This document shows, in pieces, positions 15,969 to 24,271 of a stretch of 64,000 nucleotides of DNA. The stretch lies in NCBI RefSeq assembly GCF_012027645.1, contig NZ_SNUU01000001.1, forward strand, positions 1,922,001 to 1,986,000, written 5' to 3'. The notes under the pieces are model-generated. The model was not told the DNA's origin and ran no database searches. It saw only the letters and a program-made list of their open reading frames with translations. Positions within the stretch are counted from its first letter, which is position 1. The number at the start of each line of letters is the position of its first letter. The stretch comes from Thermococcus sp. 18S1. GTDB taxonomy: Archaea; Methanobacteriota_B; Thermococci; Thermococcales; Thermococcaceae. Both the position numbers and the translations under genes were made by a program.

Positions 15969-16943
15969 TCAGGAGACCTCCCTGAGCTCCGAGGTGAGGA
16001 GCGCCCACTCGCGGGATTCAAAGGCATCCCTGACTGCCGTTACAAGGAGATGGCCGTTGTAGAGGAGGGCGCAGTCCTTCAGGTAAAAAACCACGTCCAC
16101 CATGCTTTTGAACCCCAGTTCAAGGGCGATGTACCCTAGGTTCTGAATGAAGACGGTTCCATGTTTACTGTTCTCGGATGCCCTCTTGAAAAACTGGCAC
16201 AGCCGGTTCTTAAGGGCAGGCAGGGCCTCGGGACGAATGGAACGGTCGACATCCGTCTTTGTCATCCAAATGACATCAACCTTCCTTCCATTGAACATCT
16301 CAAGGAACTTCTCAGGCTTTTCTCGAATGACCACGATGAGAACAGTATCTCCCTCCATGAGGTCCAGGAGAAAGTACTTGGCCTTGAGGTCATCCGTGAA
16401 GAGGTACCCTCCTGGATCGAGTTCGGTGGGGACGATGTTCTTTTCCTCCAGCGAGATTATGAGTTCGTACATCTTGCGTATTGCCCAGTAGTGCTCATCC
16501 TCCATCGCGGCAAGGTTGAGGGCAAAAGTCCGGGTGTCCTCATCTTCGGCCACTTTGGCGAGGAGTTCGTAAGTCTTCCTCGCGAAAAGCTCACTCTCCA
16601 TGCAGTACTCGAGGGCGGATACGTAATCCTCAACGCTTTCGAACTTTGGATAGAACGGAGCAACCTCAACCGGGGGAGCGTCTACTTTTACAGGCTCCTC
16701 ATTCGGGTACAGCTTCTTGAAGAGCCCATAAAGCCAGTCGTGGTGTCCAATACTCTCCTCACTCATCCTCAGGAACAGCGCCCTGATACTGGCTCTGTCA
16801 ACATTCTCGGCGAGTCTGGAGTAGTACTTCGACTCCTCCTTCTCGTTGAATATTGCATAGCTTAAAAGTTCCTTCGGCGATTTATCCCGAAGGGCTCTCA
16901 CAATGTCCTTCATGAGCTCCGTGGCACCGTTGTTGTTTTCCAT
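15969..16943 (-). CDS. Ferritin-like domain fused to DUF835
   Basis: The 324-aa protein combines two modules. Residues about 20-165 look like a rubrerythrin/ferritin-like four-helix bundle, with NEKEESKYYSRLAE, SEESIGHHDWL, ESELFARKTYELL and MEDEHYWAIRKM supplying the Glu/His residues of a di-iron site. Residues about 180-315 match DUF835, an archaeal domain found in Thermococcales signalling-like proteins (GYLFTD... TVLIVVIREKPEKF). The first part suggests iron or peroxide sensing; how the DUF835 part responds is unknown. Start at 16943 is supported by GGGAGGT nine bases upstream. Convergent with DUF504 and divergent from TatD. Confidence 0.8.
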   Translation of the reverse strand: MENNNGATELMKDIVRALRDKSPKELLSYAIFNEKEESKYYSRLAENVDRASIRALFLRMSEESIGHHDWLYGLFKKLYPNEEPVKVDAPPVEVAPFYPKFESVEDYVSALEYCMESELFARKTYELLAKVAEDEDTRTFALNLAAMEDEHYWAIRKMYELIISLEEKNIVPTELDPGGYLFTDDLKAKYFLLDLMEGDTVLIVVIREKPEKFLEMFNGRKVDVIWMTKTDVDRSIRPEALPALKNRLCQFFKRASENSKHGTVFIQNLGYIALELGFKSMVDVVFYLKDCALLYNGHLLVTAVRDAFESREWALLTSELREVS

Positions 16944-17017
16944 ATTATCAAAACCTCCCGTAAATTAGTCGGTCAAACAACGGAAAAGCTTTTCTATGGT
17001 AAACCCAACGGCGGAAC

Positions 17018-17776
17018 ATGATAGATGCCCACGCCCACTTCGAGTTTTACAAAAAGGACGCACCGAGGATCATAGAGGAGTGTCGGAAGGATCTCGCCGT
17101 CGTGGTGGACTCAATCACCGAGTACAGGAAAGCCCACGTGTGGAAGAGCTGGGAGCTGCTGAAGCCGTACTTCGGTTTCATCATCCCGACTCTGGGGTAC
17201 CATCCGAACGAGGCGCGACGCGGCAACTGGGAGAAGGTGAAGCGGGTCGAGGAGTTCATACTGGAACACAGGGACGAGATAGCGGCGATAGGGGAGATAG
17301 GACTCGACTATCACTACGCGGAAAACGAAACTCAGAGGGAGAACCAGAGGGCGATATTCAAGCACTTCCTTGAGCTGGCCCTCGAACTGGGGCTCCCCGT
17401 GGTGATACACGCCCGCGAGGCCGAAAGGGAGGCCTTTGAGATGGTTCAGCGCGCGGGCGTTAGGGCGTACTTCCACTCCTTTGCGGGGAGCGTCGAGCTG
17501 GCCAGGGAGATAGCAGAAAACGGGCACCCCCTAGGGATAAACACGGGGATAGTTTTCATCCCGGAGGTAATGGCGGCCGCGGAAGCGATTGAAGTCGAAG
17601 ACATGCTGGTGGAGACGGACGCTCCCTACATGAGTCCAGTAAAGGGGCAGAGGAACACTCCATGCAACGTCCGCGTTGCCATTGAAGAGGTGGCAAAGCT
17701 TAAGGGGCTGGGGTTCGAGGAAGTCGAGAGAATCACCGAGAGGAACGCGGTGAGGTTCTTCAATTTGAAGCTGTGA
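17018..17776 (+). CDS. TatD-like metal-dependent hydrolase
   Basis: A 252-aa TIM-barrel hydrolase of the TatD family; bacterial members are 3'-5' DNA exonucleases and D-aminoacyl-tRNA deacylases. Metal-site motifs are DAHAHFE at 3-9, GEIGLDYH near 107-114, VVIHARE near 128-134, HSFAG and ETDAPY, with the C-terminal helix ERNAVRFFNL typical of the family. There is no strong ribosome-binding site before the ATG; a weak CTTTTCTAT box about 26 bp upstream suggests a leaderless message. The next gene begins 9 nt after its stop and is probably cotranscribed. Confidence 0.88.
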   Translation: MIDAHAHFEFYKKDAPRIIEECRKDLAVVVDSITEYRKAHVWKSWELLKPYFGFIIPTLGYHPNEARRGNWEKVKRVEEFILEHRDEIAAIGEIGLDYHYAENETQRENQRAIFKHFLELALELGLPVVIHAREAEREAFEMVQRAGVRAYFHSFAGSVELAREIAENGHPLGINTGIVFIPEVMAAAEAIEVEDMLVETDAPYMSPVKGQRNTPCNVRVAIEEVAKLKGLGFEEVERITERNAVRFFNLKL

Positions 17777-17785
17777 GGTGATGGC

Positions 17786-18088
17786 ATGGTGGTCGATATA
17801 CCTGAGGTGGCGGAGGTCAGGAGCCTGCTGGAAGAGCTTGGGGAGGGGGCGCTAATAGCGAGGCTCGATTCGTTCGTGGCCCTCAACGAGGGACTGGAGA
17901 GCAAGAAGGGCGAGGACTTCATAAAGGTCTCGATACTCGGCTTCCTGGAGGGCATAACCACGACCCTGATGATGAAATACCCCGGTGACGCGCGCGTGGC
18001 TGGGCTCCACGAGCGGATACGGGCCAGACGGGCGGAGCTGGATGAGCTCTTCAGGAAGCCCCGGATGAGAAACCTCGACGGAGTATAA
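17786..18088 (+). CDS. Hypothetical 100-aa helical protein
   Basis: I do not recognise this family. The protein is short, acidic at its start and predicted to be mostly helical (EVAEVRSLLEELGEGALIARLD, DFIKVSILGFLEGITTTLMMKY), ending in a charged helix. Start ATG at 17786 follows GAGGTGATG five to six bases upstream and lies 9 nt after the tatD stop, so it is likely the second gene of that operon. No membrane segment or metal site is visible. A role tied to TatD is only suggested by position. Confidence 0.75.
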   Translation: MVVDIPEVAEVRSLLEELGEGALIARLDSFVALNEGLESKKGEDFIKVSILGFLEGITTTLMMKYPGDARVAGLHERIRARRAELDELFRKPRMRNLDGV

Positions 18089-18219
18089 TCCGAAAGGTGC
18101 ACATCGGAGGGCGCATACGCCCCAAAATGTCTTGTTGTATATTTTCCAACATTTCGCAGCCCTACCAAAAGCCTATTATACCTTAAACTCGTTATATGAT
18201 GTATACGTATCCGTTACAG

Positions 18220-18256
18220 GAGGGGCCCTAACTGTTGCCTCCAATCAAGGCCCCTC
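18220..18256 (+). promoter_or_regulatory. Inverted repeat upstream of the giant surface gene
   Basis: GAGGGGCC (18220-18227) and GGCCCCTC (18249-18256) can form an 8-bp GC-rich stem with a 21-nt loop, 55 bp before the surface-protein start. The region before it (18089-18219) holds TATA-like sequences (CTATTATACC near 18173, GTTATATGATG near 18191) but no gene. If transcription starts at the second box, the hairpin lies inside the leader and could affect stability or translation. Confidence 0.45.
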
Positions 18257-18310
18257 TAATCATCCTTACACCCCTGACAGCTAGGGTCTCTTCTCCGAGA
18301 AGGTGAGAAG

Positions 18311-21300
18311 ATGAGAAAAAGAGTTGTATTCTTAATTTATCTCCTTCTAGCTTCCTATTTAAACGTGGGTTTCGTCGGCGTTTCTTCCGTGGCTCCCAGC
18401 AGGGGGGCACCATTTTCCTCGGGAGACTCGGACGTTATCGGTATGGGCCATCTACCAGCAGAACCGGTGGGCGGGGGACTTCAGATAGCTATTCTCTCCC
18501 CCGAGGAGAAGATATACAACACCGCAATGATATATCTGAACGTCACGGCCAACAAGCCGGTTGATGAGTGGAGATACTCCCTCAACGGAGGGGAGAACGT
18601 CACGTTCGAGCCGAACATCACGATAGCCGCTCAGGACGGAGATAATCTCCTCATGGTGTACGCCCTCGCCGGCGACGAACGGGCAGAGGCCAGGGCGAAC
18701 TTCTACGTGAACGCGAGCGAGGAAGATGAGACTCCGCCGGGAACCGTTAGGAACCTAACGCACGAAGTTGGGGCAGACTACATCCACTGGACGTGGGACA
18801 ACCCAGAGGATGAGGACTTCGAAACGGCGCTGATTTACTTGGACGGAAAATTCGAGGACGAGACAGACGGGGGCGAGTGGTGGCTCGATGAGCTTTTGCC
18901 CGGCGAGACACACACGATTGGAATCCTCACGAGGGACTACTCCGGGAACGTTAACACCACGTGGGTGAACGACACCGCAACGACGCTCACCCCTGCAGAA
19001 ACGGTTTACGTAAACGAGAGCGGCTGGTGGTACGAGGGAAGCAGCATTAATCCCAGCGAGACGCCGTTCCAGGACGGAATAGACGGTTCCGTCGATGGTG
19101 GAACGGTCATAGTCCTCGCAGGAACATATCCAGAGAGCGTGGAGATAGACAAACCCCTCACCGTGAAAACGAGCGAGAACGCTCGCGTTACCGGTGACGG
19201 CTCCGAGTGGGCGAACGGAAGGAAGCCCGTCTTCTACGTGAGCTCCGACAACGTCACGCTGAGGGGATTCGTCATAGCCTCGTCGGTCTCGAACATCGGC
19301 ATCTGGGTGGATGGCGTCGAGAACTGTACTGTTGAAAACAACACGATTACGATAACCGAAACCGAGGAGGACGAACGCTACGGAATCTATCTCAGCTACG
19401 GCGGGAGCAACGTTGTTAGTAACAACGACGTGAGCGTTTCGGGCTTCCAGGGTGTCGGAATTTACGTCTACGAGGAAGAGGGAGAAGCCAGCGACGTCCA
19501 CAACAACACCGTTGCGGTTATTGGAGACAGCGCCGACGGAATAGAGGTCTTCTACACCTCGGCGTGGGTTTACGACAACACGGTCTCGATAGACGGAGTA
19601 AGCGAGAACCCCGGCTACGCGCTCTACTTATACCTCGCGGGAGATTCGTTTATAGACAACAACAAACTGACGACCGACCTCTCCGAGACGAACGCCTGGG
19701 CAATAACAGTCATCGGGGAGTTCAGGGGCTCGCTGAGCGGGGACCTGATAAACGGAATCCAGACCGAGATAGTCTGCCCCGGAAACTGTCTCGTGAGGGG
19801 CGTTTCTCCGGAGAACCGGCCGGCACCGCCGGAGGGCTACGGCGACGTTGGGGAATACATTGAGATAGACGTGGACAGCTGGATTCATCTGGGGCTCTAT
19901 TACGACGATTCGGCCCTTGGGGGTCTCAGGGAGGACAGCCTCCAGATATGGCACTTCAGCGAGGGCTGGACGCTCGAGGAAACGAGCGGGCACCATTTGG
20001 ACACGAACAAGAACCTTGTCGAGGCCAACCTGACGGGGTTGGGCATCTTCGCGCCGCTCGCCCAGGAGGAGAACGACATCACCCCACCTGTCCTCACCTT
20101 CGTTGAGCCAACGCCAAAGGACGGCTCCCTGATCGGCGACTCAAGCGTGGTGATAAACGTCACCTCGAACGAGAACCTCGCCCTGGCGACCCTGGAGTTC
20201 GACGGGACAAACCATACGATGCTCGGCTCGGGAAAGGACTGGTACTACCCGATGAACGTTGCTGATGGTGCTCACACATTCAGGGTTTACGGCCAGGATT
20301 TGGCCGGGAACAACGGGACGAGCGAGGAGAGGAGCTTTGAGGTCGACACGAAGGCCCCGGAGTATTCAAACGTCGGCCAGGATGTGGAAGGGGTTCCACC
20401 GGGCGGAGAGGTTCACGTCCACGCCTTCTGGAGCGACCCCCACCTGAGCTCGGCGAGGTTCAGGACCAACGCCACAGAGGGTGCGGCCTGGGAGTGGATA
20501 GACGAGACCTTCTTTGAGGGAAGCGAGGGCTGGAGCAACTTCACGATTTCAACGGACGGCCTCGAGCCGGGCCTCTACTGCTGGGAAATAGCCGGAGCGG
20601 ACAGCCTCGACCGCGTGAACACGACCCCGATGGAGTGCTTCAGGGTTTATGCACCCCCGGAAATAGTCTCGTACTCGCCGGAGAGCCCCGCCGAGAGTTA
20701 CGTCGGCGATACCGTCGAGTTCTCGGTAACCGCGGACCAGACCGTAAACGTCACCTGGTACCTCGACGGGAGCGTCGTGAAGACGGAGGAGAACGTTGAG
20801 ACATCCACCTACACGAACTCTGATGTGGGAGAAGGAGAGCACAGCGTCAGGGCCGTCGTCGAGAACCCAAACGGCTCGGCGAGCCAGTTCTGGGCGTGGT
20901 ACGTCTACCCGAGACCGAGTCTCACCGTGAGCTTCGTGGAACCGACGCCCGAGAACGGGGCGATGCTCAACGTGAGGAGGGTCATCATCAACGTCAGCTC
21001 CTCACTCGACCTTGACAACGCCACCTTCGAGTGGAACGGCGTCAACGAGAGCATGAGCGGTTCGGAAAGGAGCTGGTGGGTTATCAAGGAAAACCTCGCG
21101 GACGGAACCTACACCTTCCGCGTTTACGGCTCGGCCGAAGGAATGACCAACGCCACGGAAGAGAGAACGGTGGAGATAGACGCAACGGCCCCAGGGTTCC
21201 TCGAGTACGGCCAGAGCAGGGACGCGGTGACCGCTGGCGGCGACGTTGAGGTCTTCGCGAGGTGGAGCGATGCCCATCTCGAGGGGGCGGTCCTGGTCAC

Positions 21301-24271
21301 GAACGCGACCTTCGTTGATGGGGCCTTCGTATGGAGCGAGGTGCCGCTCCAAATCGCCAACGGCTGGAGCAACGGGACGATAAGCACCGACGAAAACTTC
21401 GCCGGGAAGGTTTTCTGCTGGTACATAAGGGTGAACGACACCTTCGGGAACGAGAATGAGACGCCGAGGCTCTGCTTCAGGGTCGAGGAAGGGTTGAGAA
21501 TAGTCTCGTTTTCGCCCGAGGAGAACGAGGTGGAAGTGCAGGACAACGGGAGCGTGAACTTCTCGATAACCCTGAACCGCGAGGCGAACGTGACCTGGTT
21601 CGTGAACGAGAGCCCCGTGAAGAGAGAAAGGGGGGAGAGCTCAAGCTACTTCAACGATACCCTCGTCCCGGGAATCTGGAACGTGACCGCTGTCGCCCGC
21701 GAGGAAAGCGAAGAAGCGGCCCACTCCTGGAGGCTCGTCGTGAAAACGGACGCGACTCCCCCTGTTCTCACCTTCGTTCCCCCCACTCCCGAAAACGGCA
21801 GTCTGATCGGCACGGCAGGCGTTACATTCAGCCTAAGGGCGGATGAGACACTGAGAAACGCCACCCTCCACCTGGACGGGAGGAGCTATGCCATGGAGGG
21901 CTCCGGCAGGGACTGGACGGTAACAGTAGAGATCGGAGATGGGGAGCACAGTTTCATGGCAACCGGCAAGGATGCCCACGGCAACGTCGGAACGAGCGAG
22001 GAAAGAGAATTTGAGGTAGATACAAGGGCACCGCGCTGGGTCCGCTACGGGCAGGAAACGGACTCGATCACGCGGGGAGAAAGCCTGGGAGTTCACAGCC
22101 TCTGGGAGGAGGCGAACCCCTCCGAGGCGGTTCTCATAACGAACGCCACCGCCGACGGCGGCTGGGCCCCCGTTGAATCCATGGAATACTCGAGCTGGGC
22201 GAACTTCACCCTTCAGACGGGGGGCCTCAGCGCGGGCCTGTACTGCTGGCGCGTGGAGGCCAGCGACACGCTCGGACACGTGAACTCAACGCCCATGGGG
22301 TGCTTCAGGGTCATCGAGCCGCTGAGGATAGTTTCATTCTCGCCCGAGGCGGAGGAAATCACCCTCAGGAAAAACGAAACGGCGGCCTTCTCCATAGCGC
22401 TCAACCAGGTGGCGAACGTCACGTGGACAATCAACGGGACGGTTGTTCTGGAGGAAGAGGAGAACGGCTCGACCTACACCAACTCCAGCCTCGTCATCGG
22501 CCTATGGAACGTCAGCGTGAGGGCCGAGAACGGGAACGGCACTGCAAGGCACTGGTGGCTGATGCGGGTGGAGGAACGCGAAAGCCCGCTCGAAATAGCC
22601 GTTCTCGCGCCTGGGAACGGATCGAGGATAAAGGGAAGCTGGGTAAAGGTCGAGGCGGAGGCGAGCAGGGAGCTCTCACTGGCGGTTCTGGAGCTGGATG
22701 GGGCCAACCACACGATGCTTGGCTCGGGAAGGAGCTGGAACCTGAACGTCTCCTTAAAGGATGGACATCACGTCTTCAGGGTCTACGGCACGGACGCGGC
22801 GGGAATCTGGGCAAAAAGCGGGGAGCTGACCTTTGAATCGGATGGAAATCCCCCGGAGATAACGGTAAACTGCCCGGACACGGTGGACGAGGGAGCATCG
22901 GTGACTGTGGAGGTGAGCATACACGATGCCCACCCCGCGAGCTACGAAATCTACAGGGACGGCGTCCTTCAGGAGGAAGGCAGTTACTCCAGCAACACCA
23001 CGTTGCGCGTGGTCTTCCAGGCACAGGAGCCGGGGATGGTGGAGTACAGGGTGTGGGCCAACGATACATTCGGATGGGAAAGCGAGGGGACGGTGCAGAT
23101 ACGGGTGAGGGATACGACGCCCCCGAAGCTTACCCTCCTCCCGCCCACGCCGGAAAACGGCTCGGTCCTAAACAGGAACATCGTGGAGTTCAGACTGCTC
23201 TCAAATGAAAACCTCTCACGGGCGGTGCTGGACCTGAACGGGACCGCGCATGAAATGACCGGTTCCGGAAGGAACTGGAGTCTGTCATTGGCCCTCGAGG
23301 ACGGACGGTACGGCTTTTACATCGAGGCCTGGGATGTCGAGGGCAACGCCAACGAAACGGAACACAGAACGTTTACGGTTGATACGACACCGCCGGTTCT
23401 CGCGTTCATCCCGCCAACACCGGAGAACGGCTCCCTCGCAGGTTCGTGCACAATGACCATCGCTGTGAACGCGAGCGAGGAGCTGGGCAGAGCGGTTCTC
23501 GAGTTCGGCGGAACTAACTTCACGATGGAGGGCTCGGGCAGTGTCTGGAGCCTTACCGGCGAACTCTGCTCCTCCGACGGCCAGCACTCCTTCAGGGTTT
23601 ACGGAACCGACCTCGGGAACAACACCGGGGTGAGCGAGACCAGAACCGTCGAGGTGGACTCAACGCCACCAGTTATCAGGTGGGTTCACGCCAACAACAT
23701 GACCCCCTCCGAAATGGGAATCTTCACCGCGGAGAGGCTCTCCAACGCGTCCTTCGAGATAAACGTTACCGACGAGCACCCGCTGAGCTATCAGATCTAC
23801 CTCAATCCCGAGCCAGGCCACCTGGAGCTTCCGGCACGGGAAGGACGCTACTGGAGCGGCGTCCCGTTTGGATTCCCTGTCAGAACCGACGATGTGAGAA
23901 CCGACGTTTACCGGGTGGTCGTCTACGATGCCGCCTTCAACCACGCAGAGCTCACCCTCATTGTCCACGTCGTTGACACGAGGGCACCTGGTCCAGTTGG
24001 GGGCCTGAACGTCAGCACGAACAGCTCCGGGTTCACGGCGACCTGGAGGAATCCCGATAACGACGACTTCGAGAGGGTCGAGCTGTACCTCGACCCTAAG
24101 GAGGGGGAGAACGAAAAGGGGGAGAGGATAATCGACTGGAACTCCTCCCGCATCGCCAACCTGAGCGGCGAACCGGGGGAGGAGATGAGATTCTCGATGA
24201 ACTCGGCCACGGAAGGCACGTCCTGTACGCGAGAACCTTCGACAGGTACGGGAACGGCGGGGAGCCCGTGA
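18311..24271 (+). CDS. Giant surface protein, N-terminal part (frameshifted)
   Basis: The 1986-aa frame begins with a signal peptide (KRVVFLIYLLLASYLNVGF, residues about 3-25) and encodes an exported, heavily glycosylatable protein with many N-x-S/T sites. Order: Ig-like and fibronectin III-like domains; a right-handed beta-helix of the NosD/pectate-lyase type at about 235-420 (VENCTVENNTITI, GIYLSYGG); then three tandem units of about 280 residues made of Ig-like domains, each opening with FVxPTPxxG; then shorter repeats. The last fibronectin-like domain runs into out-of-frame residues after about position 1957. In the -1 frame the domain continues cleanly into the next open frame, so this is the front part of one protein. 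Start follows AAGGTGAG. Confidence 0.85.
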   Translation: MRKRVVFLIYLLLASYLNVGFVGVSSVAPSRGAPFSSGDSDVIGMGHLPAEPVGGGLQIAILSPEEKIYNTAMIYLNVTANKPVDEWRYSLNGGENVTFEPNITIAAQDGDNLLMVYALAGDERAEARANFYVNASEEDETPPGTVRNLTHEVGADYIHWTWDNPEDEDFETALIYLDGKFEDETDGGEWWLDELLPGETHTIGILTRDYSGNVNTTWVNDTATTLTPAETVYVNESGWWYEGSSINPSETPFQDGIDGSVDGGTVIVLAGTYPESVEIDKPLTVKTSENARVTGDGSEWANGRKPVFYVSSDNVTLRGFVIASSVSNIGIWVDGVENCTVENNTITITETEEDERYGIYLSYGGSNVVSNNDVSVSGFQGVGIYVYEEEGEASDVHNNTVAVIGDSADGIEVFYTSAWVYDNTVSIDGVSENPGYALYLYLAGDSFIDNNKLTTDLSETNAWAITVIGEFRGSLSGDLINGIQTEIVCPGNCLVRGVSPENRPAPPEGYGDVGEYIEIDVDSWIHLGLYYDDSALGGLREDSLQIWHFSEGWTLEETSGHHLDTNKNLVEANLTGLGIFAPLAQEENDITPPVLTFVEPTPKDGSLIGDSSVVINVTSNENLALATLEFDGTNHTMLGSGKDWYYPMNVADGAHTFRVYGQDLAGNNGTSEERSFEVDTKAPEYSNVGQDVEGVPPGGEVHVHAFWSDPHLSSARFRTNATEGAAWEWIDETFFEGSEGWSNFTISTDGLEPGLYCWEIAGADSLDRVNTTPMECFRVYAPPEIVSYSPESPAESYVGDTVEFSVTADQTVNVTWYLDGSVVKTEENVETSTYTNSDVGEGEHSVRAVVENPNGSASQFWAWYVYPRPSLTVSFVEPTPENGAMLNVRRVIINVSSSLDLDNATFEWNGVNESMSGSERSWWVIKENLADGTYTFRVYGSAEGMTNATEERTVEIDATAPGFLEYGQSRDAVTAGGDVEVFARWSDAHLEGAVLVTNATFVDGAFVWSEVPLQIANGWSNGTISTDENFAGKVFCWYIRVNDTFGNENETPRLCFRVEEGLRIVSFSPEENEVEVQDNGSVNFSITLNREANVTWFVNESPVKRERGESSSYFNDTLVPGIWNVTAVAREESEEAAHSWRLVVKTDATPPVLTFVPPTPENGSLIGTAGVTFSLRADETLRNATLHLDGRSYAMEGSGRDWTVTVEIGDGEHSFMATGKDAHGNVGTSEEREFEVDTRAPRWVRYGQETDSITRGESLGVHSLWEEANPSEAVLITNATADGGWAPVESMEYSSWANFTLQTGGLSAGLYCWRVEASDTLGHVNSTPMGCFRVIEPLRIVSFSPEAEEITLRKNETAAFSIALNQVANVTWTINGTVVLEEEENGSTYTNSSLVIGLWNVSVRAENGNGTARHWWLMRVEERESPLEIAVLAPGNGSRIKGSWVKVEAEASRELSLAVLELDGANHTMLGSGRSWNLNVSLKDGHHVFRVYGTDAAGIWAKSGELTFESDGNPPEITVNCPDTVDEGASVTVEVSIHDAHPASYEIYRDGVLQEEGSYSSNTTLRVVFQAQEPGMVEYRVWANDTFGWESEGTVQIRVRDTTPPKLTLLPPTPENGSVLNRNIVEFRLLSNENLSRAVLDLNGTAHEMTGSGRNWSLSLALEDGRYGFYIEAWDVEGNANETEHRTFTVDTTPPVLAFIPPTPENGSLAGSCTMTIAVNASEELGRAVLEFGGTNFTMEGSGSVWSLTGELCSSDGQHSFRVYGTDLGNNTGVSETRTVEVDSTPPVIRWVHANNMTPSEMGIFTAERLSNASFEINVTDEHPLSYQIYLNPEPGHLELPAREGRYWSGVPFGFPVRTDDVRTDVYRVVVYDAAFNHAELTLIVHVVDTRAPGPVGGLNVSTNSSGFTATWRNPDNDDFERVELYLDPKEGENEKGERIIDWNSSRIANLSGEPGEEMRFSMNSATEGTSCTREPSTGTGTAGSP
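20084..22590 (+). repeat. Three tandem ~840-bp protein-coding repeats
   Basis: Three consecutive units begin near 20084, 20926 and 21753. Each encodes three beta-sandwich domains in the same order: one opening FVxPTPxxG and closing ExxxFEVD or VEID, one with a NAT...CW.I/V..D pattern ending CFRV, and one beginning IVSFSPE or IVSYSPE and holding VTWxxxG or VTWFVN. Divergence between copies is considerable, so these are ancient protein repeats and not recent DNA duplications. Further single-domain copies with PTPENG occur near 23140, 23410 and 24320. Confidence 0.75.
24150..24215 (+). other. -1 frameshift window joining the two surface-protein frames
   Basis: The upstream frame is sensible to ...LSGEPGEE, then becomes low-quality before its stop at 24271. 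The -1 frame is open through the same interval and reads DEILDELGHGRHVLYARTFD then GNGGEPVSVRF, which matches the fibronectin-like domain near residue 190 of the same protein (WWLDELLPGETHTIGILTRD). The crossover lies near the G5 run at 24175-24179. One missing G there, real or a sequencing undercall, or ribosomal -1 slippage would restore a single protein of about 4400 residues. Confidence 0.75.

Noticed and set aside
24268-24270. GTG 24268 as a genuine independent start of the second surface protein
   Set aside because: It falls in the middle of a fibronectin-like domain, gives no signal peptide, and the same frame is open and meaningful upstream of it.
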